Both the position numbers and the translations under genes were made by a program. The notes below the pieces were generated by a model. That model was not told where the DNA came from and did no database searches. It saw only the letters and a program-made list of their open reading frames with translations. A stretch of 61,283 nucleotides of DNA from a virus, in the IMG/VR virus record IMGVR_UViG_3300033571_013614, positions 1 through 61,283 of that record. One strand, 5' to 3'. Position 1 is the first letter of the stretch, and the number at the start of each line of letters is the position of its first letter. This document shows, one piece after another, positions 1 to 5,255 of this stretch.

Positions 1-13
1 AACTGTCCATAAA

Positions 14-44
14 ATCTCGACGAGACGCGCACACGCGCTATCAT
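14..44 (+). promoter_or_regulatory. Possible early promoter with palindromic box
   Basis: A TCTCG-A-CGAGA palindrome (15-25) is followed by a TATCAT -10-like hexamer (39-44). The arm TCGACG (17-22) lies 16 nt upstream and could serve as a weak -35. The same palindrome recurs three times at 1998-2059. It lies just before the first gene (69). Confidence 0.35.
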
Positions 45-68
45 TCATTTGTTCACCACCAGAACATC

Positions 69-284
69 ATGAAGTATCAAATCACTTCAATTCAATTCGA
101 TTGCTCTCTTGATGATGAAGAGGGTTGGGATGAATCAGACCAGATTATGACTGAAGAACGCCTCAATGAGGTTTATGTTGGTCAAATCTGGGATGCTGAT
201 GATGAAGATGACCTTGTAGAGGAAATCTCTACTGCATCAGGTTGGTGCATTAAGTCCATCGATTACCGTCACGTTCTTCAATGA
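69..284 (+). CDS. Small acidic hypothetical protein
   Basis: A 71-residue acidic protein rich in Asp and Glu, ending in YRHVLQ. I recognise no domain. Its stop overlaps the ATG of the next gene (ATGA), so the two are translationally coupled. Such short acidic proteins are typical of the early region of T4-like cyanophages. Function is unknown. Confidence 0.7.
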   Translation: MKYQITSIQFDCSLDDEEGWDESDQIMTEERLNEVYVGQIWDADDEDDLVEEISTASGWCIKSIDYRHVLQ

Positions 285-460
285 AATACAAAGAACTGCT
301 CGAACAGTTGCAACAACTTAGTGAAGATCAACTGAATCAGGATGTTGCTATCTGCTCTGAAGATGAACCCGATGAGTATTATCAAGCAAGTGTAGAGTTA
401 GTGTTTTCAACTGAGGAATGTGATGTCCTCGATCTTGACCACCCTATCATTCGTTTTTGA
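281..460 (+). CDS. Small acidic hypothetical protein
   Basis: A 59-residue protein (starts MKYKELLEQLQQLSEDQL, ends DHPIIRF). The start overlaps the previous stop by 4 nt, and the next gene begins 2 nt after its stop, so it belongs to a tight three-gene unit. The N-terminus looks helical and the rest acidic. No known family recognised. Confidence 0.7.
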   Translation: MKYKELLEQLQQLSEDQLNQDVAICSEDEPDEYYQASVELVFSTEECDVLDLDHPIIRF

Positions 461-462
461 TC

Positions 463-636
463 ATGAACCGTTCTGAACTTCAAACTGCACTTATTCAGCA
501 GATGTTGGATGACATGGACCTTAAGACAATGACCCAACTTTGTTATGATTATCTTGAGGAGGGTTATGATAAGTATTCTGAAGAAGAATTGATCACTGAA
601 TGTGAAGAATACTATCCTGAACTTCTGGAAGGATAA
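463..636 (+). CDS. Small acidic hypothetical protein
   Basis: A 57-residue, mostly helical acidic protein (starts MNRSELQTALIQQMLDDM, ends YYPELLEG). Third gene of the unit starting at 69. Similar short proteins are common in cyanophage early regions; the role is unknown. Confidence 0.7.
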   Translation: MNRSELQTALIQQMLDDMDLKTMTQLCYDYLEEGYDKYSEEELITECEEYYPELLEG

Positions 637-645
637 GAAACACTA

Positions 646-684
646 ATGGGTCAGGGGGTTGACTTTGCTGCCGTTCTGACCCAT
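646..684. repeat. Inverted repeat around an early -35 box
   Basis: ATGGGTCAG (646-654) pairs with CTGACCCAT (676-684), nine bases, with the -35 TTGACT in the loop. A sister copy with a shorter loop is at 1347-1373. It could be an operator or a terminator-like hairpin for the upstream unit. Confidence 0.6.
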
Positions 685-687
685 ACT
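659..687 (+). promoter_or_regulatory. Early sigma70-like promoter
   Basis: TTGACT (659-664), 17-nt spacer, CATACT (682-687). Boxes and spacing are identical to the promoter at 1359-1387. It lies 24 nt before the ATG at 712, which argues against the longer reading of that gene from 646. Confidence 0.65.
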
Positions 688-711
688 GACATCAGTTCAC
701 GGGAACACCCC

Positions 712-843
712 ATGACTCTGGTTTGCGCCTCCGACCTCAAGACCCGCCAAATGGTATGGGTCAAGAACACCACCGCCACTGGTGTGCCAGCTGCTGCCCC
801 GTCCCATGTGTGGGCAGACCTCGGTCGCCGTGGTATGATTTGA
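712..843 (+). CDS. Small hypothetical protein
   Basis: A 43-residue protein (starts MTLVCASDLKTRQMVWVKN). An in-frame ATG at 646 would lengthen it, but that stretch is the promoter and inverted repeat, so I take the ATG at 712. It is preceded by a GGGAACACCCC leader rather than a clear Shine-Dalgarno site. Function unknown. Confidence 0.55.
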   Translation: MTLVCASDLKTRQMVWVKNTTATGVPAAAPSHVWADLGRRGMI

Positions 844-874
844 TTGCTCACCCACCGCAACTTTTTTCTTTATT

Positions 875-1333
875 ATGACTCTCACTCAAGAAGATCTGAA
901 CTTCTACGAGGACAACTACAACAGTGTCATGCAATTTGGCATGATTAACACTTTTGATGAGCGTGAAGAACGGATTCGATTCCGTGCAGTTTCTAAAGCA
1001 ATTCAAGAACAAATTGATTCTCTGACGATTGAGGATCAAAAGCGTGTTCCTTTTACAAAGGAAGAAATTGCACCTGTGTTTGAAGAGTATTTGTGTGCCT
1101 ATACTCTCAACGGTCAAGCAAAAGTTTTTGACCGCAAACTTGCTGCTACAGGTATTCAATCGTTCCGAAAGAATCCTGTTGCTTCGGCAATGGGTATTCA
1201 TGGACAAATTGCATACTACGATCAGTATAACGATGTCATCACGAAATCGTTCGATCGTGCTGGTCAAACCCTGAAAACCATGTTGCAACAGTATAACGAC
1301 ATGATGGGGGTTGAGCGATTCACCCTGGATTGA
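875..1333 (+). CDS. Hypothetical early protein, 152 aa
   Basis: A 152-residue protein of mixed charge, predicted mainly helical (for example DEREERIRFRAVSKAIQEQ). No family is recognised. No separate promoter is visible in the 31-nt gap after the 712 gene, so the two are probably cotranscribed. The next promoter and inverted repeat begin 13 nt after its stop, so it closes this small unit. A 231-codon minus-strand reading frame across it is a shadow. Confidence 0.75.
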   Translation: MTLTQEDLNFYEDNYNSVMQFGMINTFDEREERIRFRAVSKAIQEQIDSLTIEDQKRVPFTKEEIAPVFEEYLCAYTLNGQAKVFDRKLAATGIQSFRKNPVASAMGIHGQIAYYDQYNDVITKSFDRAGQTLKTMLQQYNDMMGVERFTLD

Positions 1334-1346
1334 TAACCAATCCTTA

Positions 1347-1373
1347 TGGGTCAGGGGGTTGACTTCTGACCCA
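1347..1373. repeat. Inverted repeat, second copy
   Basis: TGGGTCAG (1347-1354) and CTGACCCA (1366-1373), an 8-bp stem. The stem matches that of the copy at 646-684, again wrapping a TTGACT box. Confidence 0.6.
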
Positions 1374-1387
1374 ATCCATTCCATACT
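1359..1387 (+). promoter_or_regulatory. Early sigma70-like promoter
   Basis: TTGACT (1359-1364), 17-nt spacer, CATACT (1382-1387). Same hexamers and spacing as 659-687. It precedes the ATG at 1409 by 21 nt. Confidence 0.65.
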
Positions 1388-1408
1388 ACGTTTGTTCAAC
1401 ACAGATTC

Positions 1409-1549
1409 ATGACTGACATCACCTGGGTTAACGACATTCCAATGCCCACAATGTTGGAAGAAGATTATCAAGAAACAGAATACAAAGATTATGAAGATTC
1501 TGATTGGTATAATGACCCCAACTGTGTCATGTCTCGCCATCATTATTGA
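1409..1549 (+). CDS. Small acidic hypothetical protein
   Basis: A 46-residue protein very rich in Asp, Glu and Tyr (starts MTDITWVNDIPMPTMLEED, ends SRHHY). It follows an early promoter and is followed after 3 nt by the next small gene. No known family. Confidence 0.6.
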   Translation: MTDITWVNDIPMPTMLEEDYQETEYKDYEDSDWYNDPNCVMSRHHY

Positions 1550-1552
1550 ATC

Positions 1553-1696
1553 ATGATTGAATCTCTACTTGTTGCATACGTTGTCGGTCAAGTAATTACA
1601 GGACCGAGTGAAATCACAACAAATTATCTCAACGAAGATAAACAGATTGTGACAGTTATCGAAGTGGTCCAAGAGGTTGACACCGCACGGCGGTGA
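1553..1696 (+). CDS. Small hypothetical protein
   Basis: A 47-residue protein (starts MIESLLVAYVVGQVITGPS) with a short hydrophobic N-terminus that might contact membrane. Its last codons contain the -35 box of the next promoter (1677-1682). Function unknown. Confidence 0.55.
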   Translation: MIESLLVAYVVGQVITGPSEITTNYLNEDKQIVTVIEVVQEVDTARR

Positions 1697-1705
1697 TGCT
1701 AATCT
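1677..1705 (+). promoter_or_regulatory. Strong sigma70-like early promoter
   Basis: Perfect TTGACA (1677-1682), 17-nt spacer, TAATCT (1700-1705). It overlaps the 3' end of the upstream gene and drives the KTSC-like gene at 1776 with a leader of about 65 nt. Confidence 0.75.
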
Positions 1706-1775
1706 AGGTTCACAAGCGGGGGTGAAGCATCCCGCTCAAAACACTTCACTCAAACCTTTACTTTTTGAATTCATT

Positions 1776-1988
1776 ATGTTTAACTTCACTTCTTCCGCCA
1801 TCGAGTCCATCAGCGACGTGCAAGATGGTAAAGTGACCATCACCTTCAACGGTGGTCGTGAGTATACCTACGCTGTGCCCCAAGTTGATCAGTTTGTTAG
1901 CGAACTGACCAGCACCATCAATGCTCAGGGTAGCGTGGGTCGCTTTGTTAACGCTGCCATCAAGAGCGAGCAACTGGTCGCTGCCTGA
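1776..1988 (+). CDS. KTSC-domain-like small protein
   Basis: A 70-residue protein. The pattern SSAIESI..., TITFNGGREYTYAVP, then SVGRFVNAAIKS resembles the KTSC domain: a strand, a G-x-x-Y-x-Y-x-x-VP core and a final F-N-x-x-I. That domain is found in phage proteins and at the end of some lysyl-tRNA synthetases; its role is not established. The ATG at 1776 is chosen over an in-frame upstream ATG at 1677 because the latter lies inside the promoter. Confidence 0.65.
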   Translation: MFNFTSSAIESISDVQDGKVTITFNGGREYTYAVPQVDQFVSELTSTINAQGSVGRFVNAAIKSEQLVAA

Positions 1989-1997
1989 TAGCAACAG

Positions 1998-2071
1998 ATC
2001 TCGTCGAGATTATCACATTTAATCTCGACGAGTTTATCACACTTACAAATCTCGACTAGGTATCACGTATC
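1998..2071 (+). repeat. Three imperfect tandem repeats in an early intergenic gap
   Basis: Three units begin ATCTCGTCGAG (1998), ATCTCGACGAG (2022) and ATCTCGACTAG (2049). Each continues into a TTATCAC or GTATCAC tail, with a period of 24-27 nt. The first is a near-perfect palindrome. They fill the gap between two genes and overlap the weak promoter at 2034-2062, so they could be operators. Confidence 0.6.
2034..2062 (+). promoter_or_regulatory. Possible early promoter within the tandem repeats
   Basis: TTATCA (2034-2039), 17-nt spacer, TAGGTA (2057-2062), 9 nt before the ATG at 2072. The -10 resembles the TAGGAT boxes used further downstream. The -35 is weak. Confidence 0.35.
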
Positions 2072-2203
2072 ATGGAAAACGCTTCGATTCTGATTTCAAT
2101 GCTTCGTCAGGGTAACAATGGTGAAGAAATCCTCAAGATTCTTGACACCATCGCCGCTTCTGATGATACAATGCAAGCGACTCTAGAACCAATCGATTTC
2201 TGA
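2072..2203 (+). CDS. Small hypothetical protein
   Basis: A 43-residue protein (starts MENASILISMLRQGNNGEE), apparently helical. It is followed 4 nt later by the 2208 gene. The start falls just after the tandem repeats. No family recognised. Confidence 0.6.
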   Translation: MENASILISMLRQGNNGEEILKILDTIAASDDTMQATLEPIDF

Positions 2204-2207
2204 CACC

Positions 2208-2396
2208 ATGGACACCGCATTCGTCACGCCTGTATCTAAAAAAGCAAAAAACAGATTTGCTAATTTGATGGATGGAATTGATGAATGTATTGTAGAACAA
2301 CACAAAGGGGATAAAGTATTCCTCACCAGTCACAACGGTAGAAACCATTTCTGGGTTAATCTAAACAAAGATCCTGACTGGATTGTAGAGTTCTAA
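2208..2396 (+). CDS. Small hypothetical protein
   Basis: A 62-residue protein (starts MDTAFVTPVSKKAKNRF, ends KDPDWIVEF). The Lys-rich N-terminus and aromatic C-terminus suggest a small globular fold, but I cannot assign a family. Last gene before the terminator at 2407. Confidence 0.7.
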   Translation: MDTAFVTPVSKKAKNRFANLMDGIDECIVEQHKGDKVFLTSHNGRNHFWVNLNKDPDWIVEF

Positions 2397-2406
2397 TCTA
2401 ACACAA

Positions 2407-2432
2407 AACCCCGCCGATGGCGGGGTTTTTTT
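2407..2432 (+). terminator. Rho-independent terminator
   Basis: AACCCCGCC (2407-2415), loop GAT, GGCGGGGTT (2419-2427), then a T-run to 2432. It ends the unit finishing with the gene at 2208. Confidence 0.9.
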
Positions 2433-2471
2433 ATACCTGTATGCTTCCCACCCCTCCCGCCCTCTAGCGTA

Positions 2472-2484
2472 GGGGCGGTGCCCC
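2472..2484. repeat. Intergenic GC hairpin
   Basis: GGGGC-GGT-GCCCC, flanked by CTAG on both sides (2464-2467 and 2485-2488). One of a family of G/C-run hairpins between the early genes. No T-run follows it. Confidence 0.5.
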
Positions 2485-2553
2485 CTAGAAGTCAACCCCT
2501 GGCTCATAAGTATTTCTGATGTCGCCCATAAGAAACCCTGATGGTAAAACCCG

Positions 2554-2581
2554 TTGCAGGGTGCCCCCGATGCTGTAGGAT
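2554..2581 (+). promoter_or_regulatory. Early promoter (TAGGAT type)
   Basis: TTGCAG (2554-2559), 16-nt spacer, TAGGAT (2576-2581). The 12-nt stretch ATGCTGTAGGAT (2570-2581) recurs exactly at 3259-3270 before another early gene. Confidence 0.6.
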
Positions 2582-2604
2582 TCTGGCAACGCCAACCCAC
2601 CCCC

Positions 2605-3222
2605 ATGGCACACACCGATTCGATCATCGCAATGTATTTCCAGAGCAACACTCTGGACAGGCAAATGGGTGCCCAATGGTATCACAACGCCTATGGTGTT
2701 TGTGTTACTTTAGGTGAAAAGTATGGTTTCCATCCTAACACTGTGGCAGGTGTTATCGCTGCACTTTCTCCTAACAACAAATGGGATCAAAATGTAGAGG
2801 ATGCTGAAACAATGCTCCGCGCCTATTGTTATGAAATTCCGTTTGAGAATGTGAAAGTCTCAACCTATTCTATCAACAAAGACAAGGCGCAAACTATCAT
2901 CGAAATGATGCTAGATTCTGATGAACTTATCACGAAAGTTCTACGCGGAAACAAAACAATTGCCTTCTACAATTGTATTGCAAAGGATGGCAATTCTGAC
3001 ACTCCCTGCATTGATGGTCACGCCTACAACATTTGGAACGGCAGTGTTTCTAACCTGAAAGAAGTTCCTTCTATGTCAGACAAAACTTTCCTGCTGATTC
3101 AAGATGCTTACCGTGACGCTGCTAAGTTAATCTCAAGCGTCACCGAAAAGTATCATTCAGCGGCACAAGTTCAGGCGATCACATGGGTCGCGTATCGTAG
3201 GATACACAAAGGTCTAGTGTGA
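2605..3222 (+). CDS. Helix-hairpin-helix glycosylase-like hypothetical protein
   Basis: A 205-residue, largely helical protein. VAGVIAALSPNNKW near the N-terminus, CIDGHAYNIWNG in the middle and a C-terminal AAQVQAITWVAYRRIH give it a layout like helix-hairpin-helix DNA glycosylases, where a D-x-H segment follows the DNA-binding helices. The likeness is by eye; this phage family has no established function that I can name. The ATG at 2605 is chosen because the upstream in-frame ATG (2554) lies in the promoter. It is the largest gene of the early block. Confidence 0.7.
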   Translation: MAHTDSIIAMYFQSNTLDRQMGAQWYHNAYGVCVTLGEKYGFHPNTVAGVIAALSPNNKWDQNVEDAETMLRAYCYEIPFENVKVSTYSINKDKAQTIIEMMLDSDELITKVLRGNKTIAFYNCIAKDGNSDTPCIDGHAYNIWNGSVSNLKEVPSMSDKTFLLIQDAYRDAAKLISSVTEKYHSAAQVQAITWVAYRRIHKGLV

Positions 3223-3234
3223 ACCTTTGTTAAC

Positions 3235-3254
3235 GGGGGGCACCCGTGCCCCCC
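3235..3254. repeat. Intergenic GC hairpin
   Basis: GGGGGGCAC immediately mirrored by GTGCCCCCC around CC. It begins 12 nt after a stop codon in the context TTAACGGGGGG, with no T-run. Same family as those at 2472, 3495, 4310 and 4534. Confidence 0.6.
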
Positions 3255-3258
3255 TCCC

Positions 3259-3270
3259 ATGCTGTAGGAT
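3259..3270 (+). promoter_or_regulatory. Early promoter -10 element
   Basis: ATGCTGTAGGAT, an exact copy of 2570-2581, with TAGGAT (3265-3270) as the probable -10. No convincing -35 is visible. It lies 25 nt before the ATG at 3296. Confidence 0.5.
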
Positions 3271-3295
3271 AGCAAAGTCAACACGGGACACCCCC

Positions 3296-3481
3296 ATGCG
3301 GTTCTACATTCTCCCCGACCACACCGATTTCGTTCCTGCTGATCAGGAATGGTTCTACACTCAAGATCAGGCATACGATGCCGCGTTTGATTGGAGTGCT
3401 GAACTCGGTGGAGTTCCTGTTAAGATTGGCACCTTCAATCTTGGCGGTCCTAGTTACACTGTGGCAGTTGTAACTGCCTGA
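3296..3481 (+). CDS. Small hypothetical protein
   Basis: A 61-residue protein (starts MRFYILPDHTDFVPADQEW, ends GGPSYTVAVVTA). The ATG at 3296 is used because the longer in-frame reading covers the hairpin and promoter. A GC hairpin follows the stop at 3495. No family recognised. Confidence 0.65.
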   Translation: MRFYILPDHTDFVPADQEWFYTQDQAYDAAFDWSAELGGVPVKIGTFNLGGPSYTVAVVTA

Positions 3482-3494
3482 GGTTAACAACAAC

Positions 3495-3514
3495 GGGGGG
3501 TGAAATTCCCCCCC
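3495..3514. repeat. Intergenic GC hairpin
   Basis: GGGGGG (3495-3500), loop TGAAATT, CCCCCCC (3508-3514). It follows a stop codon in the context AACGGGGGG. No T-run. Confidence 0.55.
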
Positions 3515-3542
3515 AATTCTTCACCTTCAAACCCACAAGATC

Positions 3543-3704
3543 ATGGCACTCGGTATCACCATTCGCTACCAAACTCCCTACAATTCTTGTGAATGGCGGG
3601 AGCAAACTTTCCCCACAATTGATGAGGCAAAGCGTATGGTAGATTTCTATCGTTCCTGTGGTTCTCCTGCTGAGGTTGTTACTTTCAGTGAGGGTCAAAA
3701 ATGA
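3543..3704 (+). CDS. Small hypothetical protein
   Basis: A 53-residue protein (starts MALGITIRYQTPYNSCEWR, ends VTFSEGQK) with an alternating strand/helix look. Its stop overlaps the ATG of the next gene, starting a coupled run of three genes to 3972. Function unknown. Confidence 0.6.
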   Translation: MALGITIRYQTPYNSCEWREQTFPTIDEAKRMVDFYRSCGSPAEVVTFSEGQK

Positions 3705-3808
3705 GAACATTCTTTCTGATTTTTGCGGTTGCGTTTCTATTCTCATCACCAGTTAGAAACACCACCGCTGCAACATTGCACACCGTCGCTAACATCATTC
3801 AAGAATGA
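3701..3808 (+). CDS. Tiny membrane or secreted peptide
   Basis: A 35-residue peptide (starts MRTFFLIFAVAFLFSS) with a charged N-terminus and a hydrophobic stretch at residues 4-15. This looks like a signal peptide or single membrane helix. It overlaps both neighbours by 4 nt (ATGA junctions), which supports it as a real gene. Role unknown; membrane-acting early peptides are a reasonable guess only. Confidence 0.5.
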   Translation: MRTFFLIFAVAFLFSSPVRNTTAATLHTVANIIQE

Positions 3809-3972
3809 CACACTATCCCTCCCGCCTTCGGTTTAAACTTCCCGCCGAAAGAATCGCTGAACTTGTTGAAAAGAACTGCACCGTCTTAAGTGATGAGGAA
3901 TGGATGCAATTTTTTGAGGAAATTAACATTATTTCCGATTGTAACGATTCGCCCGTTCTGGTCACGCCCTGA
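3805..3972 (+). CDS. Small hypothetical protein
   Basis: A 55-residue protein (starts MTHYPSRLRFKLPAERIAE, ends SDCNDSPVLVTP), translationally coupled to the previous peptide. No family recognised. Confidence 0.55.
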   Translation: MTHYPSRLRFKLPAERIAELVEKNCTVLSDEEWMQFFEEINIISDCNDSPVLVTP

Positions 3973-3985
3973 CCCCGTGACCGTC

Positions 3986-4002
3986 TAGGATACATTCAAG
4001 CG
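3986..4002 (+). promoter_or_regulatory. Early promoter element (GATACATTCAAGCG type)
   Basis: TAGGAT (3986-3991) as a likely -10, running into GATACATTCAAGCG (3989-4002). This 14-mer is repeated exactly at 4342-4355. It lies 35 nt before the ATG at 4037. No clear -35. Confidence 0.5.
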
Positions 4003-4036
4003 AGGCAAACGGACCTCGCCCAACCCCAAACCGACC

Positions 4037-4297
4037 ATGTTCGCTTCCATCATCCGCGCCGCAATCCGTACCCGCCTGATCAACGACGGACCCCAGACCT
4101 GCAGCGACCTTGTGCGCTCTATGGGTCTTGACCCCCGTCGCCATAAGGGCACCATTCACGCCCTTATGGTTGACCTCGAAAAGGATGGCGTTCTAGGTGC
4201 CACCCGTTCCGATAACGGAAAGCGGGATCTGTGGTTTGTGAACTTTGAGCAAATCCGCAAGCGTGACCGCTTGATTGCTGCCCTCTCTGGAATCTAA
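4037..4297 (+). CDS. Small winged-helix-like putative DNA-binding protein
   Basis: An 86-residue basic protein. SDLVRSMGLDPRRHKGTIHA reads like the helix-turn-helix of a winged helix, followed by LMVDLEKDGVL and a wing-like TRSDNGKRDLWFV. This suggests a small transcription regulator acting on DNA, though it could equally mediate protein contacts. It has its own early promoter and is followed by a GC hairpin. G+C-rich, host-like codons set it apart from the late genes. Confidence 0.65.
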   Translation: MFASIIRAAIRTRLINDGPQTCSDLVRSMGLDPRRHKGTIHALMVDLEKDGVLGATRSDNGKRDLWFVNFEQIRKRDRLIAALSGI

Positions 4298-4309
4298 CGA
4301 AATGTGACA

Positions 4310-4332
4310 GGGGGTGCCCATAGGGTGCCCCC
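4310..4332. repeat. Intergenic GC hairpin
   Basis: GGGGG-TG-CCC-ATA-GGG-TG-CCCCC: two stacked stems with a TG/TG internal loop, shortly after a stop codon. Same family as the other early GC hairpins. Confidence 0.5.
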
Positions 4333-4338
4333 ACCCCT

Positions 4339-4355
4339 TAAGATACATTCAAGCG
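4339..4355 (+). promoter_or_regulatory. Early promoter element (GATACATTCAAGCG type)
   Basis: TAAGAT (4339-4344) then GATACATTCAAGCG (4342-4355), the exact 14-mer of 3989-4002. It is 30 nt before the ATG at 4386. Confidence 0.5.
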
Positions 4356-4385
4356 GGACACACCCGCACAACCCCACACCTGAAA

Positions 4386-4526
4386 ATGAACTTCGATTCT
4401 TTCGTTTGTGACCCTCAGATTGAGGATGTTTATATCCCCACTGAGGATGATTGGGCATCATTCTATGATGATGATCAGGAACTGGAAATGTACTCTCTAG
4501 AGTGTGCTTTCGGTCCTGAGGAGTAA
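4386..4526 (+). CDS. Small acidic hypothetical protein
   Basis: A 46-residue, very acidic protein (starts MNFDSFVCDPQIEDVYIP, ends LECAFGPEE). The ATG at 4386 is downstream of the promoter; the longer in-frame reading covers the hairpin. A perfect hairpin follows the stop at 4534. Function unknown. Confidence 0.6.
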   Translation: MNFDSFVCDPQIEDVYIPTEDDWASFYDDDQELEMYSLECAFGPEE

Positions 4527-4533
4527 ACTTAAC

Positions 4534-4551
4534 GGGGGCAGCAATGCCCCC
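4534..4551. repeat. Intergenic GC hairpin with GCAA loop
   Basis: GGGGGCA-GCAA-TGCCCCC, a perfect 7-bp stem closed by a GNRA-type tetraloop. It sits 8 nt after a stop codon in the context TTAACGGGGG. Confidence 0.65.
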
Positions 4552-4577
4552 CCTTCGTTAACACTATCATCACCACA

Positions 4578-4748
4578 ATGCGCTTCTCTACTCCTCAACA
4601 ATTCGCCGCCATCTTCTACTTTGGCGTTGATACAAAGGCATGGAAAGATGATGAGCAGTTCGGGTTATCAATCGGCAGACTTTACATGGGTTTGTATAAC
4701 AATGTTCTACACATTGGTATACTTGACTCCAAAGGTTGCCTGCCCTGA
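4578..4748 (+). CDS. Small hypothetical protein
   Basis: A 56-residue protein (starts MRFSTPQQFAAIFYFGVD, ends DSKGCLP), aromatic-rich and probably globular. Last gene before the terminator at 4760. No family recognised. Confidence 0.6.
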   Translation: MRFSTPQQFAAIFYFGVDTKAWKDDEQFGLSIGRLYMGLYNNVLHIGILDSKGCLP

Positions 4749-4759
4749 TTAACACTTTG

Positions 4760-4786
4760 CCCCCTCATTCGTGAGGGGGTTTTTTT
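4760..4786 (+). terminator. Rho-independent terminator
   Basis: CCCCCTCA (4760-4767), loop TTCG, TGAGGGGG (4772-4779), then seven T. It closes the early gene block. The 259 nt between it and the next gene hold AT-rich inverted repeats (4928-4939; around 4950-4970) and the promoter at 5001, but no gene that I can support. Confidence 0.9.
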
Positions 4787-5000
4787 ATATTCGTGCGGAC
4801 ACTTTCATTCATCAGTATTCGTTATGGCAGTTAAATCGATTCATAAGTTATACTAATGCGGCCCCCTGCGCCCCCCCGTATATAAAATCGATCACTACCC
4901 TAACCTACAGAGGTGACAATTCGAGTGAGTGATTTCACTTTCATATAAAAAATTTTTGGGAAAAAAATTTCCCTCAGAAGGTCGTATAAACCCTAAAGGG

Positions 5001-5011
5001 TATGCTATAAT
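5001..5011 (+). promoter_or_regulatory. Extended -10 promoter
   Basis: TGC followed by TATAAT (5006-5011), an extended -10. No good -35 is visible. ACCCT-AA-AGGGT (4990-5001) lies immediately upstream and could be an operator. It drives the gene at 5046. Confidence 0.6.
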
Positions 5012-5045
5012 ACCATTATACATAAAAATGTCAAGAGGATTTAAT

Positions 5046-5207
5046 ATGGACAAAGTTTATCACATCTATGACAAAGATAATCATTGTGTTGACGCAGTTC
5101 TCTCTGAAGACGAATTCAAAGAGAAGTGGGAAGAACTCAAAGACAAAGAGTTTGATTATGAGGAAGTCGAAGTAAATCGACAACTCATGGTAGAGTCTTC
5201 CTATTGA
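5046..5207 (+). CDS. Small acidic hypothetical protein
   Basis: A 53-residue acidic protein (starts MDKVYHIYDKDNHCVDAVL). The start is fixed by AGAGGA 7 nt upstream of the ATG at 5046 and by the promoter at 5001. A longer in-frame reading from 4929 would run across the promoter. No family recognised. Confidence 0.7.
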   Translation: MDKVYHIYDKDNHCVDAVLSEDEFKEKWEELKDKEFDYEEVEVNRQLMVESSY

Positions 5208-5232
5208 CAAACTAAAAACTAAACGTTAGAAT
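5204..5232 (+). promoter_or_regulatory. Strong sigma70-like promoter
   Basis: Perfect TTGACA (5204-5209), 17-nt spacer, TAGAAT (5227-5232), overlapping the end of the previous gene. It drives the glycosyltransferase gene at 5256. Confidence 0.75.
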
Positions 5233-5255
5233 TGACCTGAAGAAACTTAATTAAC

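Noticed and set aside
848-1543. 231-codon minus-strand frame
   Set aside because: It covers two better + genes and a mapped early promoter; no recognisable domain, and no ribosome site.
1998-2059. CRISPR array
   Set aside because: Only three short units, diverged, period under 28 nt with almost no spacer; more like operators.
4841-4860. Promoter around TATACT at 4849
   Set aside because: No acceptable -35 at 16-18 nt and no gene start shortly downstream.
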